From Pyrus communis (taxonomy: Eukaryota > Streptophyta > Magnoliopsida > Rosales > Rosaceae), in NCBI RefSeq assembly GCF_963583255.1, contig NC_084807.1, forward strand, positions 16,205,072 to 16,269,071: a stretch of 64,000 nucleotides of DNA, read 5' to 3'. A program made the translations under genes and the position numbers. How positions within the stretch are numbered: the first letter of the stretch is position 1; every line of letters starts with the position of its first letter. This document shows positions 22,358 through 34,459 of the stretch, piece by piece. A model generated the notes under the pieces. It had not been told where the DNA came from, did not search any database, and worked only from the letters and a program-made list of their open reading frames with translations.

Positions 22358-25300
22358 TAGTGCAGGTCCTAAGGGTAGCAGGGGTAAGCGCCCGCCTAGG
22401 GTCCCCAAACTTTTTTTAATATGTATACATATTATATATAATTTTTTTTTTAGTTTGAATTTAATAAAATATCTAAATATAAAATTATATAAATTGTTTT
22501 GGAACTTGGCGTACAACCTCTTGGGTGGGAGGGGCCCCCAAAATATTTCTTTTTAAATATGTCTATATATAAATATATAATTTTTATAGATTGAATTTAA
22601 TAAAATATCTAAATATAAAATCCTATAAATTGTTTTGAAACTTGGTGTACATACCATCTTAGATGGGGTGCAAATTTAGTAGCAATTCAACTTCTCTTCG
22701 AAATTTGGAGTACAACATACTGGTAGTGAGGCGAGTCTGTGATTCTGTGCTTGCGAATCGGTCATTTCCCAGTTACGGAGGCCAGGTAACCCCACCAACA
22801 ATGCTTCTCTTCTCTAATCACTGTTTTTTTTTTTTCATTTTTTTTGTGAGTGTATGTTAATATAATTAAAAATTTTGAATTGTTTGTTTTAATGTGTATT
22901 GTTTATTCGAAATCAAAATATCACTTGTCCAATGTCTATATTACAGTTATAAAATACACAATTGTCGATGCACTTAACAAATGGGTTAAATCCCTTGAAG
23001 ATGATTGGATCTTAAGGATGCACTCAACAAGATGGTTACTTTTGCTTTCCAACTAGTTTTGGTTCAAGATAGTTCAAAGTTTCGATGTTTGATTTTACCT
23101 TATCTTTTATGTGTCTTGTTTTGTGTTGTGTCATTTGTATCAGACTTTTGTGTTGGATAATGTGTAGAATTTGAAATTTTAGTTTGGTTATCTATGAATT
23201 TGTTGTTTGCAGAATATTGAGTTATATGTTTATTGTGGCATTGTGATTTCCTGATTAAAAAAGAGTCAGTTATTATGCCCCCTATTAGAAATAGTAAGCC
23301 TACCTAACAGAGACAGAAAGTATTTATCTAGGTCTCAAAAAAAAATAAAAAAATAAAAAGATAAGGAAAATGATGAAGCATTGGATCTCTTAGCAAGTAT
23401 TTCAAGAAACAAGATGACAGTTTAGTGAATGAGGAATAAGAGAATCATGACAGTAATAAGGAACAAGATGAATTCATGATTGAGACTAATAACTAAGAGC
23501 AAGAATAGCGACATGAGCCTATATCTAAATATGGTAACGAAAAGCAAGAAGATGAATCACTGGTTGAGATTGACATTGAAGAACTTGAACACGCTAATGA
23601 GAATGGTAAAGATAATGAAATTGTCTTTCCTTTGAATATTGATGATCCAGATAATTGGGATAAGATTGGTGAAAATCTTAGAAACACGTTAAGTGGAAAG
23701 AGTTCCTAAAAAGAGTTGATGATGTCACATTCTCAAAAGATATTTCAGATAGGTATCTTTCTTTTGTATATTACATTAGAAAATTGCCCAATGGGGAGAC
23801 GCAAGATAAGAAATGACTAGTATACTTATGTCTTTGGATAGACTATTTTGTTTTTGTTGTAAGTTATTCAAGCAAATTGAAATCAAGACTTACTTCGATA
23901 ATGAGGGTTTCAAAGATTGGAAGAATATTGGTCACATGCTTACAACTCATGTAACTAGCAAGAAACACATTCACTACATGAGTGAATGGATTGAATTGGA
24001 AAGAAGATTGCAAAAATGTAATACAATTGATGAAAATGTTATGGAGGATGATTGTTGTTGTGAAAAAACTTGCAAGAATTACTTTGGCATTTCATGGAGA
24101 CAATGAGAAGCTATATGAAAAGAATAACGAAATTTTCGTAAATGTGATTGAAATGATTGTTGAATTTGATCCTACAATGCAAAAGCGCATTTGGCGTATT
24201 GATCCACACATGAGACTTATTACCATTATATTGGTCACAAGATTCAAATGAATTGATACAATTGTTGGCAAGTGAGATCATAACAAGAATCAAAGAAACA
24301 AAGTAGTTTTTAGTAATACTTGATTGCACTCCAAATAAAGTCTTGAAGATCAAATTCATCTTGCACTTTTTGATGTGTTTTTTGGTGCATTGAGCACTCT
24401 TAAACTTGATGTTGATGACATAAGGGGACAAGGTTATGACAATGGTTCAAATATGAAAGGGAAAAATAAAGGCGTGCAAAGTAGAGTACTTGAAATAAAT
24501 CCTATAGCATTCTACACTCCATGTGGCTGCCATAGCAGTAATCTTTCACTTGGTGATATAATCAACTATTGTCCTAAAACTATATCTTTTTTTTAGTGGT
24601 GCAACGTATGTATATATTGTTCACAACCTTTACAAAGCCATGAAAAGTTTTTACAGATCATGTGCAAGGAAGTCACACCTTCAAACCGTTGTCACAAACT
24701 CGTTGGGAAAATCATATTGAAAGTGTTAAACCCATAAGAGAAAGCGCTCAACATATAAGAGATGCTTTAATTCACTTGGCAAATACTAGTGAAGATATTA
24801 AGTCAAAGAGTGAAGTCGAATCTCTAGCAATTCATGAGCTGGAGAAGGTATGAATTATTGTTTGTTATTAATATTGTTAGCAAAACTCTTCAAAAAGAAG
24901 GCATGCATATTGATATTGCTACTGATCAATTGAAATGACTTATATCCATTCTTGATCAGTACAAAGAAATTGGATTTGAGAAGGCAATGACTGAAGCTAA
25001 GAAAATGCTAAGAGAGATAAGGAATGTACCTATTTTTTGTGAGAAACACATTATTCGAAGAAATAAACAGTTTGAAGAGAGTGATAGTAAAGCGGTAAAA
25101 CAATCAACTATTGAAGGTTTTAAAGTTGATTTCTTCATTTATATAGTTGATCAAGCTTGTACTTCATTTGATATTAGATTTCAACAATTTCAAAAATACG
25201 AAGAAACTTTTAGGCTTTTGTTTAATTTAAAGAAGTTAAAAGATGCAGACAATGATAGCTTGAAGAGTTTTTGTATCAATCTTGAAGGATTTCTGAAACA

Positions 25301-25854
25301 TGATGAGCATTCTAATATTGATGGGAAAAAAATATTTCTAGAGCTAAGAATCTTGAGAGAAACTTTACCGAAGGAAATAAATCAGGCAATGGAAGGGTTG
25401 AAATATCTTAGACAAATGGATGGTTGTTTTCAATATGCATGGGTTGCTTATCGTATTTTGTTAACTATACCAGTTACAGTTGTCTTTGCAAAAAGAAGTT
25501 TCTCAAAATTAAAGTTGATCAAATCGTATCTTCAATTAACTATGTCACAAGAAAGATTACATGGGTTAGTTATTCTGTTAGTTGAAGAAGAATTGGTTGA
25601 AAAGTTAGATTATGTAAACTTAATTAGTACATTTATGTCTAAAAATTCGAGAAATGCAATATTTAAGTAATGTTTGCATATATTTCTTATTTTGATATTA
25701 ATTCTAATGATTTATGCAAAAATAAACTTTTTCATGTATTTAACGAATTTTTTTTTATATACATATAAATGTACAATGGGTAGGATGTCAAAGAACTTTA
25801 GGGTCCCACTTCGAAGGCTCGCATAGGGCCCCCAATTTCTCATGGTCGACCCTT
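22358..25854 (+). mobile_element. hAT transposon with TTF zinc finger, decayed
   Basis: The outer boundary is set by CTTGGATGT at 22350-22358 and again at 25855-25863, which includes the 8-bp duplication typical of hAT elements. The termini are short and imperfect (TAGTGCAGGTCC and AAGGGTCGACCA read inward) with GGGGCCC-rich subterminal DNA. Plus-strand pieces from about 23340 to 25669 show a Lys-rich leader, a TTF-type zinc finger region (CFCCKLF near 23850, H-x5-H near 23950), the DUF4371 signature RGQGYDNGSNMKG (about 24420), and the hAT C-terminal dimerisation region (25390-25600). This is the plant family often annotated as zinc finger MYM-type protein 1-like. Multiple stops and frameshifts make it inactive. 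Confidence 0.82.
22396..22672. repeat. tandem subterminal repeat of the hAT element
   Basis: Two units of about 135 bp in a row: 22396-22530 and 22533-22672. Both start GGGTCCCC/GGGCCCCC-AAA, share GAATTTAATAAAATATCTAAATATAAAAT and then AACTTGG(C/T)GTACA, and end in TGGG(T/A)GGG-like sequence. The second unit is slightly longer. Confidence 0.7.
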
Positions 25855-25863
25855 CTTGGATGT

Positions 25864-26002
25864 GTGAATGAAAGCATTTCTTATTGGGAAGTAGAGGTTG
25901 TTGTTTTTCTTGTTGGTTCCTTGACTCTTCTTCTTCCTCATGACTTCCAGACCCAACCTGACTATTAGAACTCTCCATTATCTCACATTTTTCTCTCACC
26001 AT
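25864..26002 (-). pseudogene. minus-strand coding piece cut by the hAT element
   Basis: Read on the minus strand, an ATG at 26000-26002 (or the in-frame ATG about 10 codons later) opens a frame containing SSNSQVGSGSHEEEEESRNQ and LLPNKKCFHSHIQ. It runs exactly into the hAT insertion point; across the target site the frame would continue a few codons into 22350-22340. It may be the first exon of the gene whose remnants lie at 21600-22010. Family unknown. Confidence 0.4.
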
Positions 26003-26074
26003 CACTATTTCGTTTCCTTCTTTTGGCTACAAATTAATTTATTAAGTAAAATTATTAACGTTAAAAGAAGAAAA

Positions 26075-26125
26075 CAATTATTAGCACTTAAAAATCTCAT
26101 TTTACACTTCTCACAAGAAAAATGT
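26075..26125. repeat. fragment of a MITE also present at 36115-36225
   Basis: The words CAATTATTAGCACTTAAAAATC, TCATTTTACACTTCTCACAAG match the arms of the foldback sequence at 36115-36225. Only one arm is present here. Confidence 0.5.
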
Positions 26126-26179
26126 AGGTTCTAAAAAAATAATAATAAATAAACACACTAGAAAGATTAAAGAAGACAT

Positions 26180-26345
26180 GAAAGAGCCGCTTAGTACTGC
26201 GGTTGAGTAATATTTCTCTTCACTATAAGTAAAATGTCTTATATTCGATTCTCGCTAAATGCGAAGTTAAATTATATTATTATGGCAAGTTCATTGTAAA
26301 ACTTAGCTCACTCCCTCACTCTCTTAGTATAAATGATATCGTTCG
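26180..26345 (+). repeat. dispersed short repeat with tRNA-like B-box words, copy 1
   Basis: Contains GCGGTTGAGTAATATTTCTC, GTCTTATATTCGATTCTCGC, and TCACTCCCTCACTCTCTTAG, ending near ATATCGTTCGTTAAAAA. The same order occurs at 37275-37440. ATTCGATTCTC resembles an RNA polymerase III B box, so a SINE is possible, but no A box is convincing. Confidence 0.5.
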
Positions 26346-27033
26346 TTAAAAAGAAAAGACATAAAAGAGAAGTTGTTGTCATCTAGTATGGATTGGAGAG
26401 AAGTTCAAATGGAAGAATCTCTTTAGGATACATGCCATTGTTTAGAAATTTTGTTAATCGGTCAAGATACATGTACATGTGAGCATATTGACATTGCTTA
26501 GGCAAATGGCATAAAACTTAGCTCACATTGCTATTTTTTTTTTTAACGGTGCAGATCCTTATTTATTTCTAAGTTTGAATTGAGTCTTTATATGATAGCG
26601 TGTGTTCGAACTTCAACAATAACTAATCTAACAATATCTCCGTTCAGAAGAAAAAGAAAAAGAATGTACATATAAGAAAATAAATGTTCGAAAATCATCT
26701 ACTAGAAAACAATGAATGTTGAATCTCACCATCACGAACTTAAAATGAATCGCGACAATATACTACTGTGATTCATTTTAAGCAATCGGCTCTTCCCACA
26801 CCTCAAACTTCATTTTCTTCGGCTTTAAAATCAATTAATCAAACACACGAAGAAAACAGAGGAAACTATGCTTCTTTCAAACAAGTGACAATCGACAGCC
26901 GAAATTTCCTCATAAACCGTACAAGTACCACCTTCCAAGTTCCAACCCAAGAACACGTACCCGCCACCACTCCCTCCAAAACCCAAATCGCCACCATTTC
27001 CAATTTCCACACCGAGAGAGAAAGTGGGATTTC
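26346..27033. other. intergenic DNA and leader of the RmlD-like gene
   Basis: AT-rich until about 26780, then more balanced sequence that is probably the 5' leader. An open frame at 26768-27037 has no ATG and overlaps the real start by 4 bp; I do not treat it as coding. Confidence 0.4.
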
Positions 27034-30006
27034 ATGACGAGTAAGAAGAGAGTTCTGGTAGTTGGGGGAACAGGTTACTTGGGCCAGCATCTACTGCAAG
27101 GGTTCTCCCAGATTGAAGGGAAAGGGATCACATCAACCACTCCCTTCGATCTGGCCTTTACCCACCACTCCAATCCTCCTCCCCAGGCGTTGCTCGACGC
27201 ATTTCCACATTTGCTGCCTTTCCAAGTCGACTTGAAGACCGGTCATGGATTTCAAGCCATTTCTCAGACGTTTGGCCGGGTCAGTTCTCGTCCCACTACT
27301 CCACTTCTGTAAATACTAATTAGTTAATTTAATTTTACTTAATTATGCTGATTTTGATCTGTGGTTTTCAAGTGGAATCTGCAATTTGGAGTAGTGGGTT
27401 TTATGGAATATTAATTTTGGTAAACTGGGTTTCTTTTTTTTTTCAGCTAAAATGCAATGTGCTTTGCTGAATGGGTTTTTCTTGCTTTTTCCTGTTGTGG
27501 GTTGCTCTGTTTTTTCATTTTTGCTGCTAAATTTACTTGGCTATCGTACGGGGTCTTTGAATATTTGAGATAATTGCTTAGGACGCTGTCCATGTGGAAG
27601 CCATTAGTTGTTTAGGGAAATTTACAATGTCTAAAAATATCAAACAGCTCGTCGTTGTATATACGCTTTTGTATAGTTGTTGAATGAACAGATGAGTTAG
27701 ATTTCAAGTACTTAACTCGAATATTGAACCTTTAAATGCTGAGGAGGGTATTGGTTGAATTTGCAGCCTGATGTGGTCATAAACTGCGCTGCATTATCCG
27801 TACCCCGTGCCTGTGAAATGGATCCTGCTGCTGCTTTGTCTGTGAATGTTCCATCTTCTCTTGTGAACTGGTTATCAAGCTTTGAAGAGAGTAGTTCTCT
27901 TCTGATCCACTTGTCAACTGATCAAGGTTAAGTCCCTCTTAGCCGTTTCAGTGTTAGATTCGTATTAGTATACATATCTATTTAAGCTGTTGTGAGTAAA
28001 AATGGCTCAACAAAACCAGACAAGAGAAAAAATAAGAAAAGAAAATGGAAATGGAAGAACAATAATAGCAGATAGTAGTCTCCACTGCTGCCAACACAAC
28101 TTCTTTTTTAAGAGCATTCATAAAAATCTAAACGACACTTTGATTTTCCCCAGTCGTGAAAATGTACTATTCTGAGATTCTTGTGGTTTGCCAGTTGAGG
28201 CAGACAATGTCTACAAAATTAGGATAGATATTGTTGCGTTAAAGCATGCACCATATGTATACTTTAGGACTTGTATTCAAGTGTGCACTTCGTCTACACT
28301 AGATGGAGAACAAAAAGGGGGGAGGGGTTACTTTTGATGAATTGTTGTATTTACAAAAACTTCATTGTTTAAAATCGATGTTCAAATGTCCCCAAGTGAA
28401 GAAATAGGTCCTGCATATTGAGGATCATGAGTATCCGTGTCAGATGATTATCATTTTTAAGGGTTGACTTTCTCAGCCTCCTTATGCTTTGCAAAAGGAA
28501 TCTTTGGTATCTGAAGTTGTTCATCTCATAAATTAATCCCTGAATGGAAGAACCTTTTAATTATGGCGGTTTTCATCCACTTTCTATTCTATGAGTTAGG
28601 CTTAATGACCTGAACGACTTATTTCAGTACGAGAACTTTTAACATGCGGGACTTTTTCAGCATTTGATTCACGATCTGGTATTTCTCTTTGTTATTTCAG
28701 CATGGATGCATCCACATTTAAGACATTAATTTTTCTAATTGAGCCACTTATCCTTGTATTATTATTTTATGCTCATATGAGTCATCTATTCCTAGATCGT
28801 GATTCATGAATTATGTGATTTTCTCTCAGTTTATGAAGGGGTGAAGTCCTTTTACAAGGAAGATGATGAAACTGCTCCTGTAAATGTATATGGGAAATCA
28901 AAAGTGGCAGCAGAGCAGTTCATATCTGAAAAATGCTCAAACTTTGCAATTTTGAGAAGCAGCATCATCTTTGGGCCACAGACAATCTCACCGGTTCCAA
29001 AATCTCTTCCAATCCAGGTAGGCAGGTACATAGAAGACATTCCTTAGGTTGAATTTTTGCTAGTTTGTTGGTTTAGTTTACGAGCCCGCCTACCTAATAA
29101 ATTCCAACCAGAGAATACAAATTAATATAAAGATGATAAGGACAACGTAATAAATGCAATTGATAGGTTATGTTCGAGTCTAATCAATGATTTGCATGTG
29201 AATGTAGTGGATAGATGGTGTCCTCTCCAAAGGAAAGATGAGCGAGTTTTTCCATGACGAGTTCCGGTGTCCTGTGTATGTAAAAGATGTTGTATCTGTC
29301 ATATTAGCTTTGTCCAAGAGATGGATATATGGTATGAAGTTCCTAACTTTCATGCTTTCATACTTGTTGAACTGACAGAATTTGTGGACCTATAAGATGT
29401 TTCTATGGTGTTTTTACTCTCTATTCTCTCTGGGACTTTTACTTATGTCTCCATGGTTGTGGTATGTGTGGTAAATCTGCAGAAAGTAAGCAAACAAAGG
29501 TGCTACTAAATGTCGGTGGACCAGATAGGGTATCCCGCCTTCAAATGGCTGAGATTGTTGCCGATGTTAGAGGATACAACCCCTCATTAATCAAATCAGT
29601 GTCTGCATCATCAGTACGTAGACCTTATACCATTTGTTGTTTTTGCTATGTGTGAGTTACATAGTGATCAGCGTGTTTATTAGATCACTTTCTGAATAAC
29701 AAATATATGGCCCATCAGTTTCAAGTTGCATTCTGATGACTTGATTTCCACATTGCCTTGTGTTGACAACTCCGATAACATTAAAAACACACAATTATAT
29801 TGTCCAGCCATTTGCCTTCTCCTCTTTCTGCAAACTTACAGGATAGCGGTGTATTGCATTTGAAATTTCAGGTCGATCGTGGAGTAATGTCTCCTGCGGA
29901 CATATCCATGGATATTGCTAAGCTGGTTCGGACACTTGGTATTGCTCCAACTTCATTTAGAGACGGTGTCAGATTGACGCTTGAAACTGAGGCTAAGTCG
30001 TCTTGA
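27034..30006 (+). CDS. NAD(P)-binding Rossmann protein, RmlD/MAT2B-like
   Basis: Short-chain dehydrogenase-like protein of the RmlD family (dTDP-4-dehydrorhamnose reductase fold), related to the beta regulatory subunit of methionine adenosyltransferase 2. Six exons join in frame: 27034-27279, 27767-27926, 28830-29017, 29208-29331, 29483-29613 and 29872-30006, giving 327 residues. The nucleotide-binding loop is GGTGYLG (11-17). NCAALS (88-93) and HLSTDQVY (130-137) match RmlD core strands. The active-site pair is Tyr156 and Lys160 in YGKSK. FAILRSSIIFGP and a late VYVKDVV-type segment follow as in extended SDRs. No transit peptide is evident, suggesting a cytosolic protein. In plants the substrate is not established; a nucleotide-sugar or regulatory role is inference. 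Confidence 0.85.
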
Positions 30007-31121
30007 TGGCCTGAAGTACTGTAATTTGCTTCCTAGTTGTAGCACCAGGAATACTCATCCCTTTCTGCCATACTTGTTTGGAAAAGAAATGCTGTTCAAA
30101 TTGTTGAGAGAGCAACTATTATTCAACCCAAGAAACTTGAGATGTTATACTACCAATTTATTGTAACAAATTTGCTACTTCTGAATTTCTAGCTCCCAAG
30201 ATACGTGGTCGATGAAACGAAATATAACTAATGTTACTTTTCTTCTCAATGTTCATCGCTTCTTGGGGTCAACTAAAGACAGAATGTCGGTGAGTTTGCG
30301 ATCACTGACTGAGCACGACAAAGCACTTCTCTTGGGGGATGGAATGTCTAATGTTTTGGTCAGAAACTCGACAATAATGTCTCAGTTAGACTGCTTAGTC
30401 AAAGAGGTCTCAAGTTCGAAAGCCTCCACCTTATGAAAAGGACTTACATGGACCGGGTACATGGCCATAGCGGTGCCCCCGTGCATATGAAATAAGGATA
30501 TGTGAACAAAAATTTACACACATTTTATTTCATTGCCATAGGATGTCATGCGGAAGTGACACAAGTTGTTTCTCTTACCTTAGAGTTATAAGTATTCGAG
30601 GAAAATAAACACGAAACATATCAATTTGTGGTCAAATTATCTGAGAGACGAGCCAAATGACCACTTGCAACAACACCGATGTTGTCCCCAATTTGGTCGT
30701 TAGGTGTAGGGTTTTATCACAAAAAGGGTATTAGTTAGAATGAGGTTATGATATTTAAACTTTTTTTTACTTAGAAATACGGTCGATAGGCTTCTAACCC
30801 ATCAAAACATTTGGGCCAACCCGAAACTTTGTAACTTCCAATCCATAGTTCGAAATGACGACCAATAACACTCAGACTGAGCTGCCGAACACAGCCCTCT
30901 GTCATCTTCTTCGCCTGAATCAAACTTCACAACCCCTTCACTCTGGTTCGTTCACTTTCAACCAAAACCCCCCAATCCTTCCATTCGCACACACAACCTA
31001 TATATATACATATATATTTGTGTATTTGATCTGATTAGGGTTTCAATTGTTTCGTATCTGATCCATTTTCCTGTAATTGCGCAACAGAGAAAGTGAGACG
31101 CGAGAGTATCTGTGATCGAGC
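30007..31121. other. 3'UTR, intergenic DNA, promoter of complex I gene
   Basis: No gene seen. The open frames at 29981-30166 and 30212-30436 lie in the likely 3' untranslated region and beyond it and have no domains. An alternating TATATATACATATATAT stretch lies near 30999-31016, about 110 bp before the next start codon. Confidence 0.35.
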
Positions 31122-34100
31122 ATGGGAGGAGGTGAGCACGCACACGGAGATGGGGCCCACGGAGGCGACTTCAGGGCCAAGGTGTGGAGCATGAGTGGTG
31201 GGCCATACTGTAGGCCCAAGCACTGGAAGCGCAACACCGCCATTGCCATGGCTGGCATCTTCCTTGTCTGCATTCCTATCGCCATGAAATCTGCCGAGCT
31301 CGAGGTCTTTCTCAATCACCTCATTCATCGCTTTATGTTTCTGTTATTTTGTTGGTATTCATTTTGTTAGACTTCCGTTTGGTTCCCGAGAATATTTAAG
31401 AAGGTAGAGTTTTGGAGCTTGGTTTGTAAAATTGTTAGGATCAGAATGCACTATAAGCTTGACTGAACTGAGGTTCTCATGAATTGTTTGGATTTAGTTG
31501 AGGTTTAGATTTTCACTTTGTGAAATTAAGCATACCTTTCAGATATACTTGGTGAAACTCTCAGCTGTTTTTTTCCATGGTTATAGTGGATTATATTGAA
31601 GACATGGCACAAAACCGACCGCAGTGGCGTTCTAGGATTCCTATGGCTGACCCCACTTAGTGGGATAAGGTTTTGTTGTTGTTGTTGCTTGGTTATAGTG
31701 GATTATATACAACGTGTTTCAGATTTTGGTTATTACTGATTCTATTCAGGGTCGACGATCACCTTTGTGATCTGGGACTGTAGGTTTGTTAACTTGTGGG
31801 TGGGAGGCCCTTGGTTTAAAATGTTGAGAAAACAGTAAATTTAGGTTAAGTAAGGGCTAATAACCAGGGATTAGGTCAATTGAAATATTCGTAGCAACTG
31901 TGAGTTTGGTACAATACTACAACTGTGTCTTAGATACAGATTGTTATGAGAAGAGAGTTTTGAATGATTTAGAAGATGCTGGTAGAGGTTGTGATGAAGG
32001 ATTCAGAAATTGACGATGCTCAAACATGAAGGAAAACCCATGAAACCTAGCGTTTGAGATAATTTAGAGAATTGGATTAAGATCCGCTTAAAAGGATTAA
32101 CTAGTTTTCTCTTTACTTAAGTTGGCTTTGCAGTGAAATGTTTTTTGGAACATTTTTTGTTTGAAGATATGAGGTTTTGTAACTTGAAGCTGGTCTGGTC
32201 TATTTGTTCTCAGGTTTCCCTTAATGATTTTCTACATAAGTATGCTCTATTAACAAGCCTAGTGTGAGATACCCTTATACTAGAAATGATTTTCCTTTTT
32301 AATGAACCGTAAGATGTTTAAGCCTCTGTATGTGGAAAAAGAAAAAAAAAATGTTTAAGCCCTAAGGGTGTGTTTGTTTGGGCTTACTAAGTGGGACTGG
32401 ACTGGACTACATACTAATGTAGTCCCATGTTTGGTCCGTGCTTGGACTAACTTAAATGAGACTAAAGGGGACTCGCTTGGACTAGAGGCCTTGCTAGAAG
32501 TTCTTAGCGAGACCCTCCTTAGACCACGGGACTTGCTAAGACCATCTCTGGTTCTCTGCTTCGCTTCTGCTTCGCCCCTCGCATTTGCTTCTTCTTCCCC
32601 ACTTAGACATCCATTTTCAAAACTGGCTTCTTCCTCCTCCCTGCTTCGCCCCCTGCGAGTTCTGGGCTTTGTTGTTTTTGAATCTTAGATGGGATTCGTG
32701 GTGGATTTGCAGATCGTTGGGAGGAAACGGGCGTTGTGTCGACTATTTGCTTTGGTTGTCGTCGTGACCGCCATGGATGCCAAGCTCTTGCAAGCTTCAA
32801 TTCCCAATGCTTCAGCCCACAACACATCAAGGCCTCCAATACCCACTCCCAATTTGGTTTCCCCCACCCCACCATTTTTAACACGCCTGAACAATTTTTT
32901 TCTGATCAAATCTGTCAAGAAAACTGCTCCATCCTTTCTAAGTTTCTTCTTCTTCTTCTGCAACCTCTCCCATCACTTTTGTTTTTTTATGGGATGTAGC
33001 ACTGTCTCTGCATTTTTTTAGTTTTTTTTCACTGCAATTATTTGTCAATTTGGCCTTGTATATTGCTGCAACTCAACTCTTTGATGGGAAAGATAGAAAA
33101 TTCAAGATTTTGACTCTTTGGTATTTGGCATAAGATCTGATTTTTGGCTTTGTTTTTTTTATTTAATTAATTAATTATTTTTATTTTATTTAATAAAGTG
33201 TATTCTAGTTTTTATGACAAGAAAGTGGAAGTTCTTATAATTAAAAATAAAAATCTACTCCTACCTAGTCCAGCACTACAACAAACGATTCACAATTCTA
33301 GTACTACTTAGTCCATGCCAAGCTAGTCCAACTTAGTCCCTGGTGCTAATCTAGTCCAAGATAGTCTGGTGCAACAAACGCACCCTAAGTTTATTTTATT
33401 TTATTTTTTCCAGACAATTGGCCAGAAGAATAGTTTAGTTTCTTCCTTTCTATTTTTCATAAGAAGCCTTGAGTTTCATTGATTACCTTCGTTCAGGAAC
33501 AGCAAAATTTCTGTACTGGTGTTGTGACTTAGATAAATTATCTTGCTTCTTGCATATGTTCATAACTATGTGCCCGGTTAATTTTTTTGGTTATTAAATG
33601 CCTCTAATTGATGTACTGGTGTTGCGGTTTATCCTCTTTTCTTTTTTGTTTCTGAAAAAACTCTCTGCATATTTGGAAGTTTACATGTGACAATTTTGGG
33701 GTCATTATGCTTGGTTAGTATGCTAAACTGTTGAAAACTCAAATACAGAACCTTGCTAATAGTAATTACGCGGCTTGTTTGATACTTTAAGCTAGTGAAA
33801 ATTAGGCTAAAGTGCAAGTTTCCTTGTCATGGGAGTAAACCTTATGTGGTGCTTTAGACTGCTAGTCAATAATAAATGGTGCATTCTAGCTGAAGCCCTT
33901 AGGCTAAGGATTATGCTGATACATGGCCTTTTTGAAGTGTGATAAGATGTATCCATGTTTGCATACAGATTTTTAGTGCCTCAGATATAGCGGGATTGAA
34001 GGAATTATTTGTTAGTCAGTTAGCCATGTCATACTTTTTATATGTCATGAAACTTTGTGCAACTAAAGGAAGTTACTTGTCTGTTAGCTTTTTTAGTTCC

Positions 34101-34459
34101 TTTGTATTTGCAAAAAGTTGTCTTTGTTATATTATTTCTTTCAGATGCTCCTTATGCTTAATATTCATTAATATTGCTACTATTCTAAAAATATTCCTTG
34201 ACCATGCATGAGCATGAGCTGAAATTTTTTTAATTACTTGTTTAAAAAGGCAAACAGTTCTGGTGGGATTAGATGCTGTTCTTCTTGAATTGATTTGTGC
34301 CACTCCCTTTGTATGGCCGAATGACTGAAATTTGCATAACTATGGTCATGATTAGTTCTAAGAGGACTTATATATTTATTGCAGCAACGGCCGCATAATC
34401 CTGTTCGCCCAATTCCTTCACAACTCTGGTGCAAGAACTTTGGAAAGAAAGATTACTGA
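31122..34459 (+). CDS. mitochondrial complex I subunit, B15/NDUFB4-type
   Basis: Small accessory subunit of NADH dehydrogenase (complex I) in the inner mitochondrial membrane. Two exons, 31122-31304 and 34385-34459, give 85 residues. Residues 1-16 are Gly/His-rich; GGPYCRPKHWKRN (26-38) precedes a single membrane segment (about 39-55, Ala/Ile/Val-rich), followed by SAELEQRPHNPVRPIPSQLW and a short basic end. I recognise this as the plant protein of the At2g31490 type, listed as B15 in Arabidopsis complex I work; plant databases often mislabel it as an acetylcholine receptor subunit. The identity is from memory and not checked. The exon 1-2 join falls after Glu61 in phase 0. The 3080-bp intron is exceptional for so short a gene and holds two transposons (31597-31689 and 32366-33385). 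Confidence 0.78.
31597..31689 (+). mobile_element. 93-bp LINE 3' end with perfect 19-bp target duplication
   Basis: The sequence TGGTTATAGTGGATTATAT occurs at 31578-31596 and 31690-31708 without a mismatch. Between them lie 93 bp ending in a TTG repeat tail; read forward they contain CGACCGCAGTGGCGTTC, GCTGACCCCACTTAGTGGGA and TAAGG(TTTTG)TTG, the conserved end of the plant L1-type LINE second reading frame (RPQW, ADPT). A strongly 5'-truncated insertion in the complex I intron. Confidence 0.88.
32366..33385. mobile_element. 1-kb Harbinger-type element with gene-like interior
   Basis: Termini GGGTGTGTTTG on the left and CAAACGCACCC on the right are inverted repeats with one mismatch, and TAA stands outside both (32363-32365, 33386-33388), the PIF/Harbinger target duplication. 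Subterminal DNA has many GGACTA / TAGTCC words on both sides (for example TAGTCCAACTTAGTCCC on the right). The interior (about 32480-33010) is GC-richer with several open frames but no transposase. A second copy of the right end is at about 47220-47327. Confidence 0.8.

Noticed and set aside
26768..27037. Upstream frame overlapping the start of the RmlD-like gene by 4 bp
   Set aside because: Looks like a translationally coupled uORF, but it opens with GTG and has no ATG.
32368..33021. Overlapping open frames on both strands
   Set aside because: They lie inside the Harbinger-type element with no transposase or host domain; reported only as possible cargo.
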